6,992 nucleotides of DNA, taken from the NCBI GenBank assembly GCA_028678635.1, contig JAJRDC010000065.1, forward strand, positions 1-6,992, given 5' to 3'. Of this stretch, positions 1 through 6,075 are shown one piece after another; positions within the stretch are counted from its first letter, which is position 1; each line of letters begins with the position of its first letter. The notes beneath the pieces are model-generated. The model was not told the origin of the DNA. It saw only the letters and a program-made list of their open reading frames with translations, and ran no database searches. The position numbers were made by a program, and so were the translations under genes. This DNA is from Methanomicrobiales archaeon. GTDB lineage: Archaea > Halobacteriota > Methanomicrobia > Methanomicrobiales > JACTUA01.

Positions 1-1
1 C

Positions 2-964
2 TCACACCTGATCTCGGTGGTCGATCTGAAATGCCTTGTGGAACTCGCCGAGAGACCACCCCAGGTGGTCCCGGATGATCAGGTAGGCGAGGGCAGGTGG
101 GATCGCCCCCTCCTCGGTGACGATCAGGTCCACGTAGGCCGCGGGGGTCACGTCAAAGACCGGGTTGTGCACCCGGACCCCGGGGAGGCGGGCCGCCTCC
201 GCGGGAGGGAGCACCTCGGCCGGCTCACGCTCCTCGATCTGGATCAGCTCGCCGAGGATGGTCCGGGGCGCGAACTTGTAGGTCTCGGCGGCCACGATGA
301 AGGTGGTACGGGCCTCGTGGGCGGCCAGGGCCACCTGCGAGGTCCCGATCTTGTTCACCACCGCGCCGTTCACGGTGACGGCATCGGCCCCCACAATGAC
401 CCTGTCGATCCCGTTCATGTAGTGCCGGACCGCCGAGTCCACGATGTAGTGGGTCCGGATCCCGGCATCCGAGAGGACCCGGAGGGTGAGGAGCCCCTGG
501 TTCCCAGGCCGGACCTCGGTGGCAAAGACCTCCATCTCCCTTCCCTGGTGGTGGGCGGTGAGGATGCAGGCCAGCGCCGCCTCGGAGTTGCAGTGAGTGA
601 GGACCGTGTCCCCGTCCCGGATGAGGTGGGCCCCGATCTCCCCGATCCGCTGCACCGCCTCTGCCGACGAGCGGAGGAACGCCTCCCCCCGCTTCTTCAC
701 CGCGTCCCGGGCCCCGGCCACAGTCTCCGCATCCTCCAGCGACGCCATCACCAGGTGGACCGCGTTCGGCAGGGAGACGGCAGTGGGGCGGGTGGAGAGG
801 AGGATCGCTGCCGCCTCCTCCATCCCCTTCCGAAAGGAGGGAAGGTCCCGGGCCGGGAGGGTTCCTGCCTCCTCCACGAGCGCCTCGACAGCGGCACGGG
901 CGATCCTCCCTGCACCCCGGATCTCCATCCTTTTTATTTTCTCCGCAGTCTCAGTTACGTGCAT
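2..964 (-). CDS. Ribose-1,5-bisphosphate isomerase (eIF2B alpha/beta/delta-like family)
   Basis: The product is a 320-residue cytosolic enzyme that would convert ribose 1,5-bisphosphate to ribulose 1,5-bisphosphate. In archaea this step links AMP/nucleoside breakdown to type III RuBisCO, or to related RuBP-using routes. Visible hallmarks are the THCNS motif with the catalytic-type Cys125, and VGADAV with Asp194 followed by NKIGT (204-208). The Cys-Asp spacing of 69 residues equals that of the Thermococcus enzyme (Cys133/Asp202, from memory). The C-terminal part carries NPVFDVTPAAYVDLI (267-281), typical of the family's sugar-phosphate site. Length matches the family (about 320). The start is the ATG at 964-962, preceded on its strand by a strong Shine-Dalgarno (GAGGAGGGGTG). 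An open frame continues upstream to 1870, but that extension is antisense to the HAD gene and is not family-like. The gene is divergent from the rest of the window, so it is probably not part of the MCR activation unit. The alternative reading as a translation initiation factor 2B subunit, or methylthioribose-1-phosphate isomerase, is less likely given the length and motifs. Confidence 0.93.
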   Translation of the reverse strand: MHVTETAEKIKRMEIRGAGRIARAAVEALVEEAGTLPARDLPSFRKGMEEAAAILLSTRPTAVSLPNAVHLVMASLEDAETVAGARDAVKKRGEAFLRSSAEAVQRIGEIGAHLIRDGDTVLTHCNSEAALACILTAHHQGREMEVFATEVRPGNQGLLTLRVLSDAGIRTHYIVDSAVRHYMNGIDRVIVGADAVTVNGAVVNKIGTSQVALAAHEARTTFIVAAETYKFAPRTILGELIQIEEREPAEVLPPAEAARLPGVRVHNPVFDVTPAAYVDLIVTEEGAIPPALAYLIIRDHLGWSLGEFHKAFQIDHRDQV

Positions 965-970
965 GGGCAC

Positions 971-982
971 CCCTCCTCTAGA
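971..982 (-). promoter_or_regulatory. Ribosome-binding site of the isomerase gene
   Basis: Read on the minus strand, the bases just before the ATG at 964 are AGAGGAGGGGTG, a long match to the archaeal anti-Shine-Dalgarno partner (GGAGGTGA), with about 6-8 nt to the start. This decides the start of the isomerase and rules out the upstream in-frame extension. The segment overlaps a 10-bp palindrome (CCTCTAGAGG, 975-984), so part of the site could pair in a leader RNA. Confidence 0.7.
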
Positions 983-997
983 GGGTGTGCGCGGGAG

Positions 998-1006
998 GGA
1001 TAAAGG
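998..1006 (-). promoter_or_regulatory. Possible TATA element for the isomerase gene
   Basis: On the minus strand the only AT-rich patch in the divergent gap reads CCTTTATCC. Its centre (about 1002) lies roughly 38 nt before the isomerase start. A start of transcription about 25 nt downstream would give a leader of about 13 nt. The match to the archaeal TATA consensus is short, and no clear BRE is visible. The patch might instead serve the plus-strand HAD gene. Confidence 0.3.
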
Positions 1007-1036
1007 GTTGCGGGGGGTGAGGGCCTGAGGCTGGCC

Positions 1037-1837
1037 GTGGTCTTTGACAGTGCGGGGACGCTGCTCCGCACGTACCGGGTGGTGAAGGATGTCATCCACG
1101 GGAAAATCCACCGGGACGTGGAGACCACGGCGATTGTCGCCCTCTCCCCGGAACGGGCACTCCTCGTCCTCCATATCTCCTCCCGGGAGATCATCAGCCA
1201 GCCTCCGGAGACCCTCCTCTCCGCGTACCTGACCGGACGGAGGATCGGATTCGGGGTGGCCTGCGCCCGCTCGGTCTTCACCCCGGACCTGGCATCCGAC
1301 ATCCTGTACCACGACACCCGGGCAACGCTCGGTGACCTTCAGGAATGCATCCGGGAGGTCTGGCGGCACTGCCGGGAGGAGGCGCTCCTTGTCATGGACA
1401 GCGGGGTCATCCTGCACCTGGGGGCGAGGGCCATCGAGTTCACGGTCACGTCGGGGGGGAGGCCCTTTGATGGGGCGCAGGAGACGATCACAGCCCTCCA
1501 CCGGCTGGGCATCGCCACCTACATCGCGTCCGGTGACCGGGCGGCGAAGCTGGAGAAGATCGCCGAGCACCTGGGGATCCCGCTGGACCGGGTCCATGGG
1601 GTTGCCACCCCGTCCATCAAGGCCCAGATCGTTGCCGACCTGAAGGAGGAGTACGACGCGGTGGCCATGGTGGGGGACGGGATCAACGACCTCGCCGCCC
1701 TCCAGCGGGCGGACGTGGCGATCCTCTCCCTCCAGCAGCCGGGCGAGAAGCCCGCGGCCCTCACCGCAGAAGCCGACTATGTGGTGAAGAAGGTTGCGGA
1801 CGTGGTTCCCATTCTCGAACGGATTGCCCGGCGGTGA
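1037..1837 (+). CDS. Soluble HAD-superfamily protein of P-type ATPase type
   Basis: From the GTG at 1037 the product has 266 residues and no membrane segments. HAD motif I is FDSAGTL with the nucleophile-type Asp4. Motif II is YIASGD (Ser165), motif III is probably Lys195 in SIKAQIV, and motif IV is MVGDGINDLAAL (Asp214, Asp218), the form seen in P-type ATPases. About 160 residues separate motifs I and II, room for a cap or nucleotide-binding-like domain, so it looks like the cytosolic half of a P-type ATPase without the transporter. Motif I lacks the second Asp of DxDGT phosphatases (Ala6) and also the Thr of the DKTGT of pumps. The start is uncertain. The frame is open from 1004, and a CTG at 1025 would add L-R-L-A, completing the first beta strand (LAVVFD); it is preceded by GGGGGGTGA. 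The GTG at 1037 has only GAGG before it. The gene lies upstream of, and in the same direction as, the MCR activation genes, but with its own 114 bp gap. The substrate is unknown. Confidence 0.85.
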   Translation: MVFDSAGTLLRTYRVVKDVIHGKIHRDVETTAIVALSPERALLVLHISSREIISQPPETLLSAYLTGRRIGFGVACARSVFTPDLASDILYHDTRATLGDLQECIREVWRHCREEALLVMDSGVILHLGARAIEFTVTSGGRPFDGAQETITALHRLGIATYIASGDRAAKLEKIAEHLGIPLDRVHGVATPSIKAQIVADLKEEYDAVAMVGDGINDLAALQRADVAILSLQQPGEKPAALTAEADYVVKKVADVVPILERIARR

Positions 1838-1894
1838 GAGGCGGGCTTCTCCCGTCGGGATGGGCAGCACCTCCCCTGCGGGCCCTCCTGCTCC

Positions 1895-1906
1895 AACGAA
1901 TATAAA
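1895..1906 (+). promoter_or_regulatory. Archaeal promoter (BRE/TATA) for the atwA operon
   Basis: In a 114 bp gap (1838-1951) between the HAD gene and atwA, the sequence turns abruptly AT-rich. AACGAATATAAA offers a BRE-like purine/A stretch followed by the TATA-box-like AATATAAA (1899-1906). Transcription starting about 25 nt downstream (around 1926-1932) would leave a leader of about 20-25 nt before the ATG at 1952. A second AT-rich block (CATAATAT, 1908-1915) is a weaker alternative. This suggests that the five-gene unit has its own promoter and does not depend only on read-through from the HAD gene. Confidence 0.6.
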
Positions 1907-1932
1907 GCATAATATGGGACAAGTGTAACATT

Positions 1933-1948
1933 AGAGGTTGAGAGGTTG
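1933..1948 (+). repeat. Tandem AGAGGTTG repeat overlapping the atwA ribosome-binding site
   Basis: Two perfect, adjacent copies of AGAGGTTG (1933-1940 and 1941-1948) are followed by AGG and the atwA start ATG (1952). The second copy supplies GAGGT (1942-1946) at a normal Shine-Dalgarno distance of about 5 nt. The first copy repeats the same core 8 nt further out. The repeat contains an in-frame TTG (1946) that could extend the protein by two residues, but the ATG is the better placed start. Confidence 0.6.
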
Positions 1949-1951
1949 AGG

Positions 1952-3625
1952 ATGGCCCCCCTGATTACAGTCGACCGGCTGGGCATGAATTTTGACGGAA
2001 AGCCCACCCTCAGGGATATCAGTTTTCAGATTGGGGAAGGGGAGATCGTGGGCATCATCGGGAGGAGCGGTGCGGGGAAGACCGTGCTCATGCACCTGAT
2101 CCGGGGGGTGGAACAGCCGCCCACCAGCGGGAAGGTCATCTACCACGTGGCGGTCTGCGACAGGTGCGACAATATCGAGATGCCCAGCTTCGCAGGGAAG
2201 CTCTGCCGCCTCTGCGGGGGGACTCTCTCCCTGCAGCACGTGGACCTCTGGGACGAGAAGAACGAGGCCATGAAGCGCCGGATCATGCACCGGACCTCCA
2301 TCATGTTCCAGCGTACCTTTGCCCTGTACGGCAACGACCGGGTCATCGAGAACGTCCTCCGGGCCCTGGACGATATCAATTACCCTGAGGAGAAGTCCAT
2401 CAACCGGGCCGCGGACCTCCTGGACCAGGTCCGGCTCTCCCACCGGATGATGCACATCGCCCGGGACCTTTCCGGGGGCGAGAAGCAGCGGGTGGTTTTG
2501 GCCCGGCAGCTGGCCAAGGAGCCCTTCCTCCTCTTTGCCGATGAGCCGACGGGGACGCTGGATCCGGAGACCGGCCGGCTGGTCCACGACATGCTGAAGG
2601 AGGCGGCGGTCCGGGAGAAGATGGGGATGGTGGTCACCTCCCACTTCTCCACCGTCATCCAGGACGTGGCCTCCCGGGCGATCCTCCTCTCGGAAGGGCA
2701 GATCGTGGAGATCGGCACCCCGAAGAAGGTGATCGGCCGGTTCATGGCCGACCTGCGGGACAACGAGACCTTCACGGCGGCCCAGATCGGCCAGAAGCTC
2801 CTGGTAGCCAGGGACGTGATCAAGCGCTACCTCTCCGTGGACCGGGGGATGGTCCGGGCGGTAAACGGCGTCACCTTCGACGTGGGGGAAAAGGAGATCT
2901 TCGGGGTCATCGGGAAATCCGGCGCCGGGAAGACCACCCTCTCGCGGATCATTGCCGGCGTCATCGAGCCGACCAGCGGCGAGATGAACATCCGGATCGG
3001 TGACGACTGGGTGGACATGACAAAGCCCGGGATCGCGGAACGGGGCCGGGCCAAGGGCTACATCGGGCTCCTGCACCAGGAGTACGACCTGTACCCCCAC
3101 CGGACCGTGCTCGACAACCTGACGGATGCGATTGGCCTGGAGTTCCCCAAGGAGCTTGCGGTTCGCAAGGCGGTGATCACGCTGAAAATGGCAGGCTTCA
3201 CCGAAGAGAAATCCCGGGAGGTGCTGGACCGGTACCCTGCCCAGCTGTCGGAGGGGGAGCGGCACCGGGTGGCCCTGGCCCAGGTGCTGATCCGGGAACC
3301 CAGAATCGTGATCCTGGACGAGCCCACGGGCACGATGGATCCCATCACGAAGATCGATGTGAAGCACTCGATCCTCCATTCCCGGGAGGATATGGAGATG
3401 ACCTTCATCGTGGTCTCCCATGACATGGACTTCGTGAAGGACATCTGCGACCGGCTGGCCCTCATGCGGGGCGGGAAGATCGTGGAGATGGGACCCACGA
3501 AGGAGGTTCTCGGGAGCCTCACGGAAGAGGAGCGTACGATCATGGCCGCGCCCGAAGAAACCGCTCCCGTCACCGCCGAGCCCGTATCCGGCCCCGGGGA
3601 GCCTGGCCCCTCTCCCGGGGAGTGA
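1952..3625 (+). CDS. atwA: Methyl-coenzyme M reductase activation component A2 (AtwA), double ABC ATPase
   Basis: A 557-residue soluble protein with two ABC ATPase units and no membrane segments. It supplies the ATP-dependent step that, with McrC and other partners, reduces the Ni centre of F430 in MCR. Unit 1: Walker A GRSGAGKT (37-44), Q-loop Gln120, signature LSGGEKQ (173-179), Walker B LLFADEPTGTLDP (193-205), switch His231. Unit 2: Walker A GKSGAGKT (321-328), Q-loop LHQEYDLYPHRT (Gln376), signature LSEGE (432-436), Walker B IVILDEPTGTMDP (452-464), switch His490. Both units keep the catalytic Glu and His, so both look competent. Unit 1 has an insertion with CDRC (Cys69, Cys72) and CRLC (Cys85, Cys88), a four-cysteine set suited to zinc or an Fe-S cluster. 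The last 25 or so residues are Pro/Glu/Ala-rich and probably disordered. The start is the ATG at 1952, with GAGGT just upstream. The stop overlaps the start of mmp3 (GTGA), pointing to coupled translation. Length is close to the family's (about 530-550). Confidence 0.95.
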   Translation: MAPLITVDRLGMNFDGKPTLRDISFQIGEGEIVGIIGRSGAGKTVLMHLIRGVEQPPTSGKVIYHVAVCDRCDNIEMPSFAGKLCRLCGGTLSLQHVDLWDEKNEAMKRRIMHRTSIMFQRTFALYGNDRVIENVLRALDDINYPEEKSINRAADLLDQVRLSHRMMHIARDLSGGEKQRVVLARQLAKEPFLLFADEPTGTLDPETGRLVHDMLKEAAVREKMGMVVTSHFSTVIQDVASRAILLSEGQIVEIGTPKKVIGRFMADLRDNETFTAAQIGQKLLVARDVIKRYLSVDRGMVRAVNGVTFDVGEKEIFGVIGKSGAGKTTLSRIIAGVIEPTSGEMNIRIGDDWVDMTKPGIAERGRAKGYIGLLHQEYDLYPHRTVLDNLTDAIGLEFPKELAVRKAVITLKMAGFTEEKSREVLDRYPAQLSEGERHRVALAQVLIREPRIVILDEPTGTMDPITKIDVKHSILHSREDMEMTFIVVSHDMDFVKDICDRLALMRGGKIVEMGPTKEVLGSLTEEERTIMAAPEETAPVTAEPVSGPGEPGPSPGE

Positions 3626-5160
3626 GCAGGCGGATGGAGTTCCTCCTCGACGGGAGGAGGCGCACGGTCCCGCCGGGCAGCCGGCTCTCCGATGTGCTGG
3701 AGGGCCGGGATCCCGCCTGCACCATTGCCGTGGTGCGGCCCGCGGCCGCCCAGGCCACCCAGACCCGCACCCTCCTTGTTGCCACCACGAGGGGTGAGGT
3801 GGTCATCGAACTGGCCGCTCCCGCGGGCATCGACCTGGATCCGGCCGCTCTTCCCCCACCCCTCACCATCCACTGGGCGGACCGGTACGCCGCCGCCTTC
3901 GGGCCCTTTCCCCGTGAGTTCACCCCCTCCCGGACCCCCCACCCCTACGGCCGGGGTGACGTGCTGGTGGGGTGCGGGGGCTATGATCCCCGGCGCTCGT
4001 ACCTGATCTTTTCCCGGATCCGGCACCAGGCCGACCACGGGTCGCCGGCCGGCGGCGGCATCATCGGACGGGTGGTCTCCGGCGGCGGTGTCCTGGACCG
4101 GTGGGGAGCCGGGGACCGGATCGACAGGATCGAGCGGGTGGTCTCGTGGGAGGACCGTACCACTGCCTTCACCACCACGGACACCTCCTTTCCCCTGGAG
4201 GAGGGGATGCAGGTGGTGACACGGGTGGAGGCGGTGGCCCAGGGGTACACTCCCGAGAAGATCGATCCGTCCGTTGCCGGTACCGTGGAGCACATGCTGA
4301 TGGTGGTGGAGCGGGGGCACTTCCATGTCCACAGGGCAGCCTCCACCCACATCCGGGACGAGACACTGCCCACCACCGATCTCTCCTCCGAGGAAAAAAG
4401 GTTCCGGGGTGAGGGCACGGTGACGGTGCGGCCCATCGGGCCGGGGTCGGGGTCCGTGTACATCTACCGGACCGACCTTCCCGGGAACCCGGAGCACTCG
4501 GTGGCCGGCCAGGTGGTGCACGGCATCGAACTCGTCAAGCTGGCCCGGGAGGGGGAGACCCTCTGCATCTCTGTCACCCCGTCCCGGCTGGACCTGGTCG
4601 GCATGACGGCGGCCGACGCGGTGAAGGTGGCGGCAGGGCGGGGTATCACGGCGGTGCTGGATGATCCGGAGGACCCTGCCCGTCTCGTGGTGGACCAGGA
4701 CCCGGGCACCACCCTGGAGGTGCTTGCGAAAAAGTCGGTCTCGCTTACCACCGCGCCGGAGGGGAAGGTTCTCGGGATCCGGCTGGACGACGCCCGGGCA
4801 CCGGCCTCCTGCGCCCACTTCCGGCAGGTCACGGGTCTCGCCCGGCACCCTCTGGGGAAGATGCCGCTCTTCTTCCGTTTCGACGACGTGCTCCTCTTCC
4901 GCCCGCCCCTGCGGGAGGGGATGAAGATCCTGCCCGAGAACACCCCGGCAGACGAGGTGCCGGCCTTTGCCCTGGGGATGACCAACGATTCCCGGAAGGG
5001 AACGGGTACCGTGGGAGTAAGGACCGCGCCGAACCGGGAGTTCGGTCCCACGGCGGAACCGTTCGAGGGTACGAACCTGATCGGCATGGTGATGGACACC
5101 GGCAAGTTGAAGAGCCTGAAGGAGAAGGAGACGATCTACGTGAGAGAGGTGAACCTGTGA
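3622..5160 (+). CDS. mmp3: Methanogenesis marker protein 3 (UPF0288-like, cyclophilin-like repeats)
   Basis: A soluble protein of 512 residues if read from the GTG at 3622, which overlaps the atwA stop by 4 nt. An ATG at 3634 would give 508 residues beginning MEFLLDG and is equally plausible. The N-terminus (about 5-38) resembles a small beta-grasp unit (LLDGRRRTVPPGSRLSDVL). Three stretches resemble one another in the cyclophilin-like pattern: about 112-175 (GGGIIGRVVSGGGVLD), 276-318 (VVHGIELVKLAREGETLCI) and 447-510 (NLIGMVMDTGKLKSLKEKET). Between the second and third lies a PASTA-like segment, about 321-378 (LDLVGMTAADAV, then VVDQDPGTTLEV). Cysteines are few and scattered, so no metal site is obvious. 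Marker protein 3 is found in methanogens and is, as I recall, associated with the MCR activation machinery. Its molecular role here is inferred from the neighbours, as a structural or scaffold partner of AtwA. The family call rests on gene order plus the characteristic motifs. Confidence 0.88.
   Translation: MSRRMEFLLDGRRRTVPPGSRLSDVLEGRDPACTIAVVRPAAAQATQTRTLLVATTRGEVVIELAAPAGIDLDPAALPPPLTIHWADRYAAAFGPFPREFTPSRTPHPYGRGDVLVGCGGYDPRRSYLIFSRIRHQADHGSPAGGGIIGRVVSGGGVLDRWGAGDRIDRIERVVSWEDRTTAFTTTDTSFPLEEGMQVVTRVEAVAQGYTPEKIDPSVAGTVEHMLMVVERGHFHVHRAASTHIRDETLPTTDLSSEEKRFRGEGTVTVRPIGPGSGSVYIYRTDLPGNPEHSVAGQVVHGIELVKLAREGETLCISVTPSRLDLVGMTAADAVKVAAGRGITAVLDDPEDPARLVVDQDPGTTLEVLAKKSVSLTTAPEGKVLGIRLDDARAPASCAHFRQVTGLARHPLGKMPLFFRFDDVLLFRPPLREGMKILPENTPADEVPAFALGMTNDSRKGTGTVGVRTAPNREFGPTAEPFEGTNLIGMVMDTGKLKSLKEKETIYVREVNL
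5145..5152 (+). promoter_or_regulatory. Ribosome-binding site of mmp6 inside the end of mmp3
   Basis: AGAGGTGA, a nearly perfect match to the archaeal Shine-Dalgarno consensus, lies within the last codons of mmp3, 4 nt before the GTG at 5157. It fixes the start of mmp6 despite the non-ATG codon and shows that mmp6 can be loaded by ribosomes finishing mmp3. Confidence 0.75.
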
Positions 5161-5627
5161 AGGAGTATCAGCCCCGGTACCGGGGAACGCATACCGTCTA
5201 CGTCTTTGTGGAATCCCCGGAGGTCACCCCTCAGGACCTCTCCCTGCGGGCCTACGAGGCGGGCCCGGACCTGATGATCAAGGAGACCTGCTTTGGCCTG
5301 CAGATCACGGGCGAGCCCGCCCGGGTGGCACAGGTGGTCGCCACCCTCCGGGCCCTGGACCCCACTCATATCTTTGTCAAGGACCGGGGGTTTCCGCCCG
5401 GCGACGTCCGCCGCTGCCGGGCCAACATGGGCGGTGCCAGGCCAGGGTTCTTTGGACACGAGTTCGAGCTCTCCCTGATCCGGCTCATCTCCCACGGTCT
5501 CGAGGCCCTTCCGCACCGGGAGGGGAAGGAATCGGCACTGGAGGCGCTGGAGCGGCGGAAGAAGAAGCCCCTGGATCCCGACCGCCTGAAAGCCCTCATC
5601 TCCGCGGAGGAATCTTCCCATGGCTAA
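5157..5627 (+). CDS. mmp6: Methanogenesis marker protein 6
   Basis: A 156-residue soluble protein starting with GTG at 5157, overlapping the mmp3 stop by 4 nt (GTGA), with AGAGGTGA just upstream. The central block IFVKDRGFPPGDVRRCRANMGG (72-93, with Cys87), followed by RPGFFGHEFELSLI (95-108), is the conserved signature of the marker 6 family as I know it. The N-terminal 70 residues look like a small alpha/beta fold with strands at THTVYVFVES and ETCFGLQITG. The C-terminus is Lys/Arg-rich and helical (about 122-150). Two cysteines occur, at 45 and 87. No catalytic motif is recognisable and no biochemical role is assigned. Its place between mmp3 and mmp5 in an MCR activation gene set suggests a role in that complex or in handling its cofactors. 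It ends 8 nt inside mmp5. Confidence 0.9.
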   Translation: MKEYQPRYRGTHTVYVFVESPEVTPQDLSLRAYEAGPDLMIKETCFGLQITGEPARVAQVVATLRALDPTHIFVKDRGFPPGDVRRCRANMGGARPGFFGHEFELSLIRLISHGLEALPHREGKESALEALERRKKKPLDPDRLKALISAEESSHG

Positions 5628-6075
5628 AGTCTTCATCTATCCGACGACCAGCCTGATCCTCTCGGATCTCGTGGCCCGGTTCGGCCACGAACCGCTGGGT
5701 TCCGCGCTGGGCATCCGGGAGCGGATCCAGACGGCGGGGTTCGATTCGCCGCCCCTGCAGGTGACCCCCGAGGAGCCGAAAAAGGGCCTCCGGTGGGCGG
5801 CGGTGGAGGTGCCCTCCGGCGTCCGGGGCCGGATGGCCATCCTCGGGCCCCTGATCGAGGAGGCCGATGCTGCCATCATCATCAACGACGCGGATCTGGC
5901 CTTCGGGTGCATGGGCTGTGCCCGGACCAACGAGCTGGTCATGTTCCTGCTCCGCCACCGCGACATACCGGTGCTGGACCTGACCTACCCGAAATCCGAG
6001 GAGGAGGGGGAGCTCTTCGTCGCGGCGATCAGGGAGTTCCTGGAGAAGCTCCCGAAGGAGGAGAAGCCCCCATGA
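5620..6075 (+). CDS. mmp5: Methanogenesis marker protein 5
   Basis: A 151-residue soluble alpha/beta protein. The start is the ATG at 5620, inside the 3' end of mmp6 (8 nt overlap), with GGAGG at 5606-5610. The most telling stretch is [20 protein letters not shown] (85-103, then NEL), whose CxxC (Cys97, Cys100) sits just after a hydrophobic strand. It is followed by [18 protein letters not shown] (116-133). The N-terminal [18 protein letters not shown] begins with a beta strand. The CxxC could be redox-active or bind a metal, but two cysteines alone are not a full cluster site, so any cluster would need a partner or a dimer. The family is known from methanogens only by its conservation, and its function is unknown. 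Position and coupling put it in the same unit as atwA and mmp15. Its last bases share ATGA with the start of mmp15. Confidence 0.9.
   Translation: MAKVFIYPTTSLILSDLVARFGHEPLGSALGIRERIQTAGFDSPPLQVTPEEPKKGLRWAAVEVPSGVRGRMAILGPLIEEADAAIIINDADLAFGCMGCARTNELVMFLLRHRDIPVLDLTYPKSEEEGELFVAAIREFLEKLPKEEKPP

Noticed and set aside
930..939. T-rich tract TTTTTATTTT as a terminator or promoter
   Set aside because: It lies inside the 5' coding part of the isomerase and encodes the Lys-Ile-Lys segment near the N-terminus.
17..1003. Plus-strand 328-residue open frame over the isomerase
   Set aside because: Mirror frame of the isomerase with no motifs and a Gly/Arg/Asp/Pro-dominated composition.
1840..1856. 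Hairpin GGCGGG-CTTCT-CCCGTC after the HAD gene as a terminator
   Set aside because: The stem is only 6 pairs with one G-T, and no T-run follows. Archaeal termination normally relies on T-rich tracts, none of which is present in 1838-1890.
965..1870. Upstream extension of the isomerase reading frame on the minus strand (about 300 extra residues)
   Set aside because: It is antisense to the HAD gene, rich in Asp/Gly/Pro/Arg as expected for a shadow frame in GC-rich DNA, and a strong ribosome-binding site sits at the ATG at 964.
1931..3421. 496-residue open frame on the minus strand
   Set aside because: Lies wholly opposite atwA, whose ABC motifs are unmistakable. Its His/Pro/Asp/Gly-rich composition is typical of a codon-mirror frame.
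3058..4848. 596-residue open frame on the minus strand
   Set aside because: Opposite atwA and mmp3, with no recognisable motifs and a low-complexity composition. It spans the junction of two real genes.
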